Below are positions 39,664 to 50,410 of a stretch of 64,000 nucleotides of DNA, one piece after another (position 1 is the first letter of the stretch; every line of letters starts with the position of its first letter). The stretch lies in NCBI GenBank assembly GCA_013400975.1, contig WBMZ01014153.1, forward strand, positions 248,001 to 312,000, read 5' to 3'. The DNA comes from Atrichornis clamosus. Its lineage: Eukaryota; Chordata; Aves; Passeriformes; Menuridae. The notes beneath the pieces were generated by a model that did no database searches, was not told where the DNA came from, and saw nothing but the letters and a program-made list of their open reading frames with translations. The position numbers and the translations under genes were made by a program.

Positions 39664-39731
39664 CTTCCTTTTTTTTCCTCCTCATTCTCTTCTCCCTCCT
39701 CTTCCTTTTCTTATTCCTCTTCCTCCTTCTC
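39664..39731 (+). repeat. Polypyrimidine tract
   Basis: About 68 bases are almost entirely C and T, interrupted by only a few purines. It starts about 28 bases after the CR1 tail. Such homopyrimidine-homopurine tracts can adopt triplex (H-DNA) conformations. It may be a tail-associated simple repeat that expanded after the CR1 insertion. Confidence 0.85.
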
Positions 39732-39875
39732 GTCATCTTTTTGTACAATCTCACAGTCTCTAAAATAAGTTAAGTGTATCTTGCTATCTGTTTTCCAAAG
39801 AAATTGAGACCTTAGAGACAATGGATAGATGTTATTTGTCTTAAAAAACCCATCAAATTAGTAATGGGCATGGTG

Positions 39876-39916
39876 AATTTACTGATTTAACTTTACAGTA
39901 AATTTACTGATTTAAC
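39876..39916 (+). repeat. Tandem duplication of a 16-base unit, period 25
   Basis: The 16-base word aatttactgatttaac occurs exactly at 39876-39891 and again at 39901-39916, separated by nine bases. It is a recent small duplication with no evident function. Confidence 0.9.
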
Positions 39917-42900
39917 CTGCCACTTTTAGTGCAGAAGTACCGTAGCTTGCATAATTTAACTTAGATAATAAGCCATAATTAGAACAGTCCAGATTGGAAG
40001 GAACCTTCAAATTCTCATTAATACTTTTGGACCAAAACTGAGTTCACACAGCCAATTCAAGTAAATTCAGTCCTCTGTTTCACTGGACTTCGACTTACTA
40101 AGCAAATAAGCATTTAGGTACTTTATGTCTGTGTAAAATGAAGATGTATTTCCAGTCTCGTAGTGTTATGGACTTGTTAGTATTTTCAAAAAAATAAGCA
40201 AATTTTTTGAGATCATCATTAAGATTACACAAGGGGAAATTAATAATTTATGTTCAGTACTTCATTAGAATGATACATATTTTGTAAAGCAAAATATGGA
40301 AATGATACCAGGAAGAAAAAAATAAAGGAGTTTTCAAAATACTTCAAAATTCAACATTCTGAAGGGACTTCCCTTCAAAAGTAACATATTGAGAGTGGGA
40401 TTGAAGATGCACAGGAGAAATGAGTTACAGTACAAAAGACATTCTAAAAACAGGATCTGTAGGTCATGTAAATTTAGTGTGATAGCACTGAAGTCCACAA
40501 GGTTACATGAGTTAATAGTAGCTTAGACTTATTAAGTTATAGCAACAGACAGTAGGTGTGAAACAAACCTAAGTTTATAATCATAACTGAACTGTCAGTA
40601 GGCTGATGGAAAAGATAATTTGGTTTGTGTATATAGTTAGCTATGATTCTTTTTTTTTTTGGTATTATCTGCAAGCAACTGGTGAAAGGGCATCTAGTTC
40701 TTTATTAACTCATTTGAACAGAATTCTGGTCCAGATGCAGCTCAGAACACTTTTTTCACACTATCATCTTTTCACTTGTGACTATAAGAAAAAAAATTAC
40801 GTGGAAATGCATTCAAAATAAAAATTCTCCAGATATTTCTAGATGACGATTTCTATTTTTCTTACCTTCCCCTCACCTCTTTAAGCTTTGATATATCCAA
40901 TTATCTATAAATCCTATAAAATGTCATTGCTGAATATATAGATATAATTATATAAGAGAAATTTGGAGAAAGAATAAAACACCTATCTCAAATAATGGAA
41001 AGATCTTGTTTGTTCAATGCTGCCTTTCTTACTTCATATTATTTGATTTTCCTTCCTTTTCTACTTGTGGTTTAGCTATTATCCTATTTCCTATGTAATT
41101 TATTTTCTCTTGTTCTATATTCTATATGTCACCACTGCTTAAAGTGTATCTACATAAATGTCTTAGTTCAGACCAGAGTTGTGTATGGGGAGTAGATATC
41201 CTAATAATTCCACTTAAGTCTCTTTGGTTCATAGCTTGGTGGCTTGAAGTAGCCTTGAAGAGTGAAAAGCAGATTTTTTCAAGATTAAACTGAACAGAAA
41301 AATGTATTGCAGAAGCTGACAGGCATTTTAATTCATGGGATCAGACTAAAGACACCCTTGTCTCTGAAATGTACATGGTGTGGACCATCAGCAGTGGTAT
41401 CATCAGCACCATATGCTTTATTCCACAAATCTGCTCCAATTTGACCACACTTTTATGGAAGAAGACTAAGCTTTAGTCTCTTGAGAACTAGTGTTAACCA
41501 ATGAAAAATGGCACTCCCACCCCTTCACCAGTGCAACTAACTTTTGTCAATTAAATCGTGACTATGACAATGGAGGACAATTGAGGATTTGAAAAGGTAT
41601 GATGAAAAGACAGTCCTGCATTCTGCCCAAGTAGGTATTTCCTTGTAAGGTTTTGAATTATATTCTAGTTTCCTGATTATTTTCCTATGCTGCCTCCTCT
41701 AGAGGAGGGAGATAATATGTTGTTTCTTTCATACAAATGCAATACACATATGAGGTTTACTAGCTTCTTTTTAGTCTCTTTTTTGGCTTTCTTAAGTACT
41801 GTTGTGGATGGTCCTCCTTCAGCTAACAATCAGTCCAAGTGTCTATAGAATAAAACTGCTGCTGGTGACGTATGTATATATGTGCTTTCAGAAACCTCTA
41901 CATGGGAAAATTCAAGTATCTCTATGGAAAAAAAAAATGATTAGGTGGGCAGGCTCAAGGTGATAGCAGTCTTGAATAATGGTGACCAGTAGAAAAACTT
42001 CAAGACCTTCTATGTATTTCATTATGAAACATAATGGTTGTACATCATATTTTAAAGAAATTATTAATTTGCCTATTCTATTGGAATTGAGACCATAAAT
42101 TAAAAGCTCCCTGCTGTCTGTCCACTAAGTGAAGGAGGTGTTTTGTTTTCATTTCCATTCCAGCTCTGAGAGTAATATTGATGTATGTGTCTTCATTTGT
42201 CATAGAACAAATATAAATTTATGGACAATTGAATCAAATTTCTAAAGTGGTTTCACTTTGTCTGTAGTGTTCAAATATTATTATGAATTGATTTTTGTAT
42301 TTACTGTAGCAACTATGCAGCCATGAATTATTTGCTGTTAATAACTATTTGTACTACTTGCTTGCACAGTATATCCGTTTATCAAACAATAATACTGTAG
42401 TTTTCCTTCTATTTGCTGTGCAAAGTCATGCTAAGTGGTTATCAGGTCTTCTTCTAGAAATGTATTCCTTTTCATCTAATTTATTTCTTACTGAGTGATT
42501 GAGAACCTTTTCTATGTTATCCCAGTTAAATATAAGCAATGTCCATCTGAAAGGTAATGGGAACAAATAGCAAAGTGAATGGGAGCAATGGTATTGGTTT
42601 GCCAGATGGTGCAGGAATATGCACCACCCATGAAGTGGCTGGCTCCACTGTTTTCCTGATAAACCTATGCTCCAGCCTAGGGTAGCCTTAGAATACAAAC
42701 AGCAGTTGGTGACTAAAAATTTGGCTTAGTGTGATGGAATGGTGAGCAGCCAAATCAGATATTTTTGGGTTTTAACTTATTTGAATGAACAGCCTCAAGG
42801 GATCGAAATCAGCTTGTCTAATGTCTGGATGGGGACAGCTTGTTCTGACTGAGGTTGCTATTTCAGTTGAAATTAAGATTTTTCTTCATTCTAAATGTAT

Positions 42901-45057
42901 TTGATGGCATTTGCTTCATTTGAACTATGCGTACATCTGTTACTATAGAGCAACGTCCCGGTGCATGCAAATACTCTGGAGAAATTCTATATGGAAACTG
43001 AATTGAAGACCTCTGGATGATAAAACATAAGGTTTTTCTAGTGCAAGCACTATTTAGGTCAGGGTAGCATGTCTGCTATTACCATCATGAACAGAGGCTA
43101 TCTGCTAGTGGGAGATGACAAAGCTACATGTTGTTTTGTGCAGTGCACAGCTGCCCTTAAGCATATGGTCTTCTGCCAGTGTTTGGGGAAGCTCTGCTGG
43201 ACAGATAATTAGAAACTTTTCTATAAAGTCTCTGCTCTTCAGGCAAAATAATCGTAAGAGTGGTGAATTAACTCCAGCAGCAGAATATCTAGAAATGTTT
43301 ATTCTTCGGAAACAGTCTCCTCTGTGTTAAACTGAATGTTAACACTGAAGTAATGTATTCTTTGCCAAGGTAGACTGTGATACTACCATTTGTCATGCCA
43401 CAGACAGGGAGAAATATGCATCTTGCCTTTGTAAAAAAGTGGTTCTCCGCTAATTAGGATGATAATGTTTATGGAAAGTAGGTGTCAGCAGTGCCAACTA
43501 GCCAGAGGTATTCCAAGTTTGTTCACGATGCATGGTTTGGAAAATATTTGCTGTTGTTTACAGGATTGACTTCAGAGTCTTAAATCTTAGGCACATATGT
43601 TTCTTTCTTCTCTTAAAAAAAACAGAGAATAAGAGACAGTAAACACTGAATTGCTTAATGAGTGTTAATGAGTAAATGAGTGTTCTTCTCATCAATATTG
43701 TAATCTTGCTCTAATTCTTTGTGTGATAACTGAGGTTACTGTTGCTTTCCAATGAAAATTGTCTTCAGTTTCTTGCTATGTCATAAGAAGGAAGGAAATG
43801 TTACCACAGTGTCTAATAATAAGAATTATTTTTCATGAAGAACAGAAATAACAAATTTGTGAAATATTTGCCTTTCTGCAGGTTTACTTCTTGCAGTTGT
43901 ATGCAAGTGGAATTCAGAACACACCACTTGCAAATACGATGAGCACCACTGCACCTCTGGTTGCAGTTAACACCACCCTTTTGGCTGAGCATGGTCTAGT
44001 TTATATGAAGCATCCATCTGCACATGATGGTTACACCTTGGCTTGTATATAAGAAGCTTGGGTGTCTCTGTGCCACTGGCAACATTGCTCCCACATACTT
44101 CTTGAAAACGAAGAGTGAAAACAACTTCCCTTAAAAAGTGTGGCTGGTAAAAGCAAAATTTTAAGAGGTGGATGTGGGAGTAGATACTGTGAGAGAAACC
44201 TTAATGGAATGATATCAAACTGAACAGAGAACTATGAGAAGGGAGAATATGTCCTTGCTGCTTTTCATAGGCATCTCCTCACCCCGTAAGAGATAGTTAA
44301 GGGCTGAGTAATAGGGAGGGCAGTAACTGTCTGTGACTGGGGCTATGATAATAAATGCAAAGGAAAACACTTTAAGAAAGACAAGTGTTTACTGTGGCTT
44401 GAATAAATAAGCCCTGGTCTACATTTTAAATAGGTGCTTGTTAAGTGAATTTTTCTCATTTTATGACTTAAGCAAATTGGAATTCCTGTTGGCAGAGAGA
44501 TGAGAAATAGTGAATTTAATTACGTGGTCTAAGGAATAGGTCTTGTCTCCTTTATATTGGAGTGGTTTAAGTGCTGGATGTGATACGTTGCCTCAGTTCC
44601 TATAGAGAAAATTAAAAAACCTGAAACTTAGAAAAAAATAGGACAAGAATTATAATTTAGATTCACACAGAACACTTTTTAAAATTTGTTTTTGTAGAAT
44701 TAGTGTTTGGTAAATTATTGGCAGTAAAATGGACTCATATGTCACTTCTGCTCCTATTTAACGAAATAGTTCAACATAATCGGTCTTTAAAAATTCAAAA
44801 ATTAGCATTAATATCTATCAGAACATTTTATATTGTTTCCTTGTAGGATGCAAGTTTGTCCTTAAATTTCATTAAATAATCTCTGATTTCAGAGATTCCT
44901 AGTATGATCCTTTTAATAGTGCATTTTCTTGAGCATTTGCATGTGTAATCTGAGTTAAAAACGGGGTACTTACACCACAGTTTAAGATGTTAACAATCAG
45001 CTCCCTCAACGACAATGTTGTGTAACTGCAAAACAAAGTGTATCAAGGTCCACATAT

Positions 45058-45605
45058 ATATTGCTCACCTCAGTCCCTGGGAAGGTGATGGAGCAATTCC
45101 CACGCACGAAAAATTCAAGACCATCATGAGTCTCAACACTGATTTATATACCAGTGAGAAATCATGCTTGACTGACTTGATACATTTCTGTGACAAAGTT
45201 ATTGTCTTGGTAGAAGAAGGGAGAGCAGTGGGTATTGTCTACCTAGACTTCAGAAAGCATTTCAGTACCATCTCCCACAAAAGCCTCAAGGAGAAGGTGA
45301 TAAGTATGGGCTGGATGAACAGACTCTGAGGGCGGATTGAAAACTTGATAGCAAGGCTCTGAGTGATGGTGATCACTGGAACAAAGTCTAGTTGGGAGCC
45401 AGCAGTGTATCCCAGGGGTCAATATTGGACCAAATCCTATTAAAATCTCCATTAATGATATGGAGGACAGGGCAGAGCACACCCTCAGCACCACCTGGAT
45501 TCCTGTGTCAAGTTCCGGGCTCCCCAGTACAGGAGATATGTATATATATAGATATAGATATATAGATGATATATATATGTGGATTTTCAGGAGTCCAGTG
45601 AATAG
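45058..45605 (+). mobile_element. CR1 LINE with internal deletion
   Basis: The element starts in ORF2 with the agtccctgggaaggtgatgg block (45071). It continues through a block encoding the reverse-transcriptase YLDF-type motif (45239-45250; local translation VYLDFRKHF) and the tctcccacaa block (45270). After the ccattaatgatatggagg block (45449) it jumps to the 3' UTR (tcaagttccgggctccccagtac, 45508-45530). Several hundred bases of ORF2 are therefore missing. A TA-rich microsatellite (45536-45580) interrupts the 3' UTR, and a CR1-like ggagtccagtgaa resumes at 45589. The end is uncertain and the terminal attctgtg is absent. It is inactive. A 147-codon minus frame (45243-45686) is antisense to it. 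Confidence 0.87.
45536..45580 (+). repeat. TA/GATA-rich microsatellite inside CR1
   Basis: Alternating TA with interspersed GATA units fills 45 bases and lies exactly within the CR1 3' UTR, with CR1-like sequence on both sides. It probably arose by slippage within the element or by an insertion into it. Confidence 0.85.
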
Positions 45606-48103
45606 GATTATTTGCTTACGCAAGCAATATTTTAAAGGAAAGGAGTGGTGAAGATCAGACCCAGGCCAGGCGGTTTCGTGAAACACTAAGAGAAGGGGCT
45701 GGACAGAGTAGGAGAAAGGAGACTGAGTTATTAGGTGAGAACAAGCTAAATTCTACATCTTCTTAAAAATCCACTCAACTATCAAAAATCAGTAACAGAA
45801 AATGAATTATTAAGAATTAGAAATACAAAATTAACCAAGCACACATCATGGGTCTCTGGGAGATAATTGCTCAGCAGCTCAGGCAGTGACGCTACTCTCC
45901 ATTGCCAATGAATGGCCCATGGAGGCAGATGCTGCTGTGCCTGTGGTGCTCAAAGATTCAACTTTACTGTCCTCTGATCCCCTCTTCTCAGGGGTCTTAC
46001 AGACACTGCATATTATGTCTTCTTGAAAGTTGGCCTCAAGTGCTGCCTCTGTAAATCTCTATCTTCCATCCTACCCTGTTACTGCACCACAGGTGCTCAT
46101 GGGGTGGATAAGAGCTTCTGGGGAACGGCTTTGAGGTAGAAGCAACCAGCAGCAGTGCCAAACTGCACAGGTGGCACCAAGCTGAACCCATCACATTTAT
46201 AAAGAGCTGCACTTGGCAGGAGCAGGTGCTGCGCTGGCAGGGACTCCGTGTCAAATTTAATTTACTGGATGATCTGGCTCGGCAAACATTCAGCATAGAT
46301 TCTTGCTCCTGCTTAAAGTTAAGTAGCTGAGTAAACGCAATAGAAGATCCCCACAAGTGTTAAACAGCTGCTGAAAAACACAGGTTCTTGAAATGTCCAA
46401 GTGCACAAGAAGCATTTTTACTCATTTGACGACTAATATGACTAATCTGTACATTATATCAAAGGACTATTCTTTCCAGATTATTCATGATCTTGAAAAA
46501 TTTCTCAAAGGTCCTTGTATATATTCTCCTAAAGTCAATTTGTATAGAAAATTCTAAGTGTGAGCCTCAAAGCCAAGAGTTTTAAGTAAGGTTTCAAAGA
46601 CTTCTAGGTTGCTACTTTCCAGGAGATATTCTCTTACTCAAAAGAAAAATTTTCTCCCACGTGTCTTATAAACTAATTTCTTTGAAATGTTGTCTTATTT
46701 TTTATATTACTAAATATATTGTCTCTACTGCAGTTGCATTTTCAGTAAAATAGACATTGATATGAGAGGTAAGAGTCATGTACCATTGTTAAATAATACC
46801 AATGCTTTGAAAAAACTTCAGGATAGTGAAGGGGATACAAAATTACAACAGTTCTGGGTTTAAATAGTTGATCTTGACAGCTTTCTCCTTAATTGCATCT
46901 TCCAACTCTTATTTGTCGTTTTTGAAGAGTGCAGTTTGAGTCACCTGTATTGCTAGAAATCATTGATATGTGTTTTAGAAACTGCTGTGTAAGAGTATTC
47001 CATCTATTACATCAGTGGAGGAAACTTTTAGTGTTATAGATTGTGATGCAATAATCCATATTTGTCAGATAATTGTAATAAATATATTTAAAATATATCA
47101 CAAAGCTAATAAAATAAACATTATTTGACTGCATATTATGAAAAAAACTAGCAATTCTTCCTCTATCTGGCTATTGTAACACTTTTTAATGACATAGCCC
47201 TTGAATAGTTGAGTTGGTTTTCTGGCAGTTCATGTGTAAATGTGTGGACATATTCCCTTCCAATTCCCTCTTGAATATCAATAATAACAATAAGAATCAC
47301 AATAATTTTAAGCACTTATTTTATACCTTTCACTGCTTTTGCAACCCTCTGAAAAGAAAATTTGGAGTGGTACAGTCTAATATCATGAATATTTTACAAT
47401 AATAATTCATGGTTAGGTATCTGGGATTCTGCTATGGATGATCAGAAAATTCAATGTTGTAATTATTGAAGTAAACAGCTGAATGACATTTTTTTCCAGT
47501 GTAAATGTGACACTTCATGAAGAGAATGTTGAGAATCAAGTTGGTATATCATGCTGATATTCTCTGGAAGATAACAGATTAGAGTTAGGTTGTTTTAAGT
47601 CTGACTTTGTTTTTGTTAAAGTAGATCCTCAGTTCATTGTCCATGATATTAATGTAACATTTGCCTGCAGCACAACATGTTTGTTCCTATTATCCACTAC
47701 ACATCCGTTTAACAATTAAGATGCTCCCAGTCAAGTATAATTGGCAAAATTGTTTCTTTTACTGTTGTCCCCTTTGTAGACATGCTTCTGATGATCTGTA
47801 AAAAATGGCTGTTGAAACTTTAATAGTCAAATTATCTGCTTTTTCTATTCATATGGAATGAGTAGCACAGATTGTATTAAGAAAAAAAAGCTAATTTTTA
47901 GACTCATTATTAGTTTCAACTGCAGCATTAGCAAGTAAAACTGCTCTAAGGCATTAAAAGAGTCAGTAATTTAATTTACTTTCCAAGTCCATGTAATTTT
48001 TAGTCATATTTAGGGTCTGGGTTTTTTTCACTGTTACATAAGGTGCCAAACTGTTGCAGATTCCTGCTTGTCAGGACTTCCTCTGGTTAACTATTTAGAA
48101 TTC
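45606..48103. other. Non-coding stretch between CR1 and LTR
   Basis: No gene is recognised. The first part is A-rich (45740-45850). A GC-richer patch at 45880-46350 is listed separately. From 46360 to 48100 the sequence is plain AT-rich DNA with no frame over 62 codons worth reporting. Confidence 0.6.
45880..46350. other. GC-richer patch of unknown origin
   Basis: Composition is clearly higher in G and C than the flanks, with CpGs near 45890, 46126, 46231, 46246, 46281 and 46336. A 106-codon minus frame (46036-46356) crosses it without a recognisable domain. Its closeness to the CR1 and LTR cluster makes an unrecognised, older retroviral or LTR segment plausible. A regulatory element is the alternative. 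Confidence 0.3.
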
Positions 48104-49020
48104 TGTGAGAGACTGAGATGTTAATGGTTAATGGCTCAAACATTTGGCCCTTTGAGGCCCTGTGGGTGCTCTGCTGGGACCGGGTTTGCACTCCCCAAGG
48201 GGTAGGAGGTGAATTTTTGGGTGTGTGGTGGCAAAGCCTCTGGTCGGAATAAGATGAGAGGGGGTGAGCACCCACCAGAGGAGGCTCTGGGTTTTGAGCC
48301 AGATAAAGGAGAAGGTCAATAAGAAGGATATCCTGCAGAGGCAGGATAATGCTTTTTATCATGCCAATTGTCCTCCTTTACACAACTCGTTTGTAAGACT
48401 TCCTGCCTGGCCCCTTCCCAGGGAAGGTCACATTCACACAGGACTTCAGGACATTCACATGTAGGCCTGAGGCTATTCATGCCTGCTGATGGGGCATAAC
48501 TGGCTCAACTATGCTGGCGTGAGAGGCAGCTGTCATGTCTTAGAAGGGGCCATAAACCATCAAAGACCCCTGAAACGCGCCCAGACTTATTCCTGAGGCC
48601 TTCCACCAGAACATGTGATTCACAGTGTTGCAAAAGACAATGTAAAACTCCCTCTCCGTGGAAGATGCTTGGGTGTTCCCACGTATGCCTGAATGTATAT
48701 TAACCCAGTGAGCCTTGTTTCATGGGCTTTCCTCCACCTCCGAAGGATCAAGACTGTGACCTCACTTCTACCAACACCTTGTTGCTGGATCCAAGGGTGG
48801 TGATATCTTTCTATTCTTATCCTTTCTTTCTCGTTCGTTCTTTTCCCTATACATTTTCTTATGTGTTATTTTTAGTCTTTCATATTGCTATAGTACTATA
48901 GATAGTAACAAAAACAGCTACATAGCTCCTTTCTATTGTAACCAAATTGCTCTAAAATAAACCCACTACTCTTTACAAGTTCATGAGAGAACTTGAAACA
49001 GGGATTTCTGCCTTTCAACA
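48104..49020 (+). mobile_element. Long ERV solo LTR (ERV1-like)
   Basis: The segment has LTR organisation in plus orientation. A tgtgagag start at 48104 is followed by a U3 of about 590 bases with a GC-rich proximal part. A TATA-like tatattaa lies at 48697-48704 and a polyadenylation signal AATAAA at 48956-48961, with a likely tttcaaca end at 49020. The 917-base span, with TATA-to-poly(A) spacing near 260 bases, fits avian gammaretrovirus-like LTRs. I recognise the ccaaattgctctaaaataaacccac block (from 48942) as typical of such bird LTRs. No internal viral genes lie beside it, so it is a solo LTR. I could not find matching target-site duplications, so the exact ends are tentative. Short frames on either strand are meaningless. 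Confidence 0.65.
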
Positions 49021-49117
49021 ACAAAATCTGCTTTTAATTATTTTTTCTTTAAAGACAAAACAAATATAGATGTATTTTTCAGTGATTTGAAAGCATGCTA
49101 CCTGTTAGTTTAAACTG

Positions 49118-49484
49118 ACAACCCCTGGTACCAATACTGTGTGGGGGATGAAGAGGTCGAGAGCAGCCCTGCCAAGAAGGACTTGGGGTGTTGGTGGATG
49201 AGAGGCTGGGCATGACCCAGCAAACATGGGCTTGCAGCCCAGAAAGCCAATTGCATCCTGGGCTGCATCCAAAGCAGCGTGGCCAGCAGGGTGAGGGAGG
49301 GAATTCTGCTTCTCTACTCTGCTCTGGTAAGACCCCACCTGGAGTGCTGCATCCCACTCTGGGGTCCTCAACATAAAAAGAATGTGGACCTGTTTGAGGG
49401 AGTTCAGAGGAGGGTCTTGGAGAGATCAGAGGGCTGGAGTGCCTCCCCTATGAAGACGTGCCTAGAGAGTTTGTGTTGTTCAGC
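49118..49484 (+). mobile_element. CR1 LINE fragment (late ORF2 to early 3' UTR)
   Basis: The match to CR1 is strong and in order. The gggggatgaagaggtcgaga block (49143) and the ccctgccaagaaggacttggg block (49168) come first. The cttgcagcccagaaagccaa block (49231), ctgggctgcatccaaagcagcg (49258) and accccacctggagtgctgca (49333) follow, then the gatcagagggctggag block (49425). The last block is cctatgaagacgtgcctagagagttt, before gttcagc at 49484. It then stops abruptly, so the 3' UTR end is missing and the copy is truncated at both ends. The numerous frames in this interval are remnants or antisense of ORF2. Confidence 0.93.
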
Positions 49485-49848
49485 AAAACCTCATGCAGCA
49501 AAACTGAGAGGGAGATTATTTGCAGTGACAATATTATAGCAGTCTTTATTGTGACACCTGCTTGGAGAAATGAAAAAAACACCAAATTGCTGGTCTCATA
49601 TCCAGATAGCTTCTTGTTGTGCTCCTTATAAGTACTATAGAACTCTGCAGTTCCATTGCTTTGTTTTTGTTTCTTTTTCACATATTCCACTTCTACAGCA
49701 TTCTGTACAAAGACTGTAGCTTGTTAGAAAGGTGTTACACATGAACAACACAAGGAGGTTATTTATAAACACCTGGAAACCTTAAGATCTTGCCTCTACT
49801 AGACAAACAGAAACATTCTGTTTGAAAGATTTTTTTAGAATATAGTTC
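49485..49848. other. Non-coding gap between CR1 and LTR
   Basis: About 360 bases of AT-rich DNA show no recognisable element. An 80-codon minus frame crosses it but has no domain. Confidence 0.6.
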
Positions 49849-50410
49849 TGTCCTGGTTTCAGCTGGAATAGAGTTAATTTTCCTTTTAGTAGCTGGAACA
49901 GTGCTGTCTTTTGAATTCAGTTGAGACTAATATTGATAACACACTGATGTTTCGGTTGTTGTTAAGTGGTGCTTACCCTAAGCCAAGGGCTTTCTAATGT
50001 TTCATGCTCTACCTCTGAGGTGATGCACAAGAAGCTGAAAGGGAACATAACCAGGACAACTGATCCAATCTGGCAAAAGGGATATTCCATACCCCCGAAT
50101 GTCATAAACTGGGGGGAGTTGGCCAGGAGATGCCAACAGGAACAGGTTGGGCATCAATCCACTGACCGGGGGCATGAGCATTTGTACTGTGCCTTACTTG
50201 TTTCTCTCGGATTTTCTTTCTTTCTCTCTCTCTCTCTTCTTTTCTTTATTCTTATTCTTATTCTCCTTTTTTTATTTCAATTATTAATCTGTTCTTATCT
50301 CAACCCATGAGTTTTTCTTCTTTTTTTTTTTTTTATTCTCCTCCCTGCTGTGTCGGAGGGGTGAGCGAGAAGCTTCAAGGTGCTAACTTGCCAGCTGGGG
50401 TTAAACCACA
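49849..50410 (+). mobile_element. ERVL-type solo LTR, nearly complete
   Basis: The start tgtcctggtttcagctgga at 49849 and the following agagttaattttcctttta block are the hallmark of an abundant passerine LTR family. Further blocks are gataacacactgatgtt (49937), gggatattccatacccc (50079), cataaactggggggagttgg (50104), and a pyrimidine-rich R/U5 region with cttattctcctttttttattt. The ctgctgtgtcggaggggtgagcga block lies at 50346, and the end is ggttaaaccaca (50399-50410). TG and CA termini are present, giving 562 bases. No internal retroviral sequence flanks it and I see no perfect target-site duplication. A 114-codon plus frame (49966-50310) inside it is not a gene. Confidence 0.85.
50196..50340 (+). 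repeat. Pyrimidine-rich tract within the LTR
   Basis: CTTT, CTCT and TTATTC units form a slippage-prone tract in the R/U5 part of the solo LTR, including (TC)n at 50225-50238 and a T run of about fifteen at 50321-50334. This tract is a usual feature of the family. Confidence 0.8.

Larger units (their letters stand above)
36154..45057. other. AT-rich non-coding stretch with low-complexity tracts
   Basis: No gene is recognised. T-rich low complexity is visible at 37290-37340. Separate entries cover a G/T-rich tract, a CR1 tail, a pyrimidine tract and a short duplication between 39332 and 39916. A TATATAAG motif at 44046-44053 has no other promoter or LTR context. Frames are 98 codons or shorter and lack domains. 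Confidence 0.6.

Noticed and set aside
45243..45686. 147-codon minus-strand open frame
   Set aside because: It is antisense to a deleted CR1 and includes translation of the TA microsatellite (alternating Ile/Tyr).
49966..50310. 114-codon plus-strand frame
   Set aside because: It lies wholly inside a solo LTR and ends in a Phe/Leu run encoded by the pyrimidine tract.
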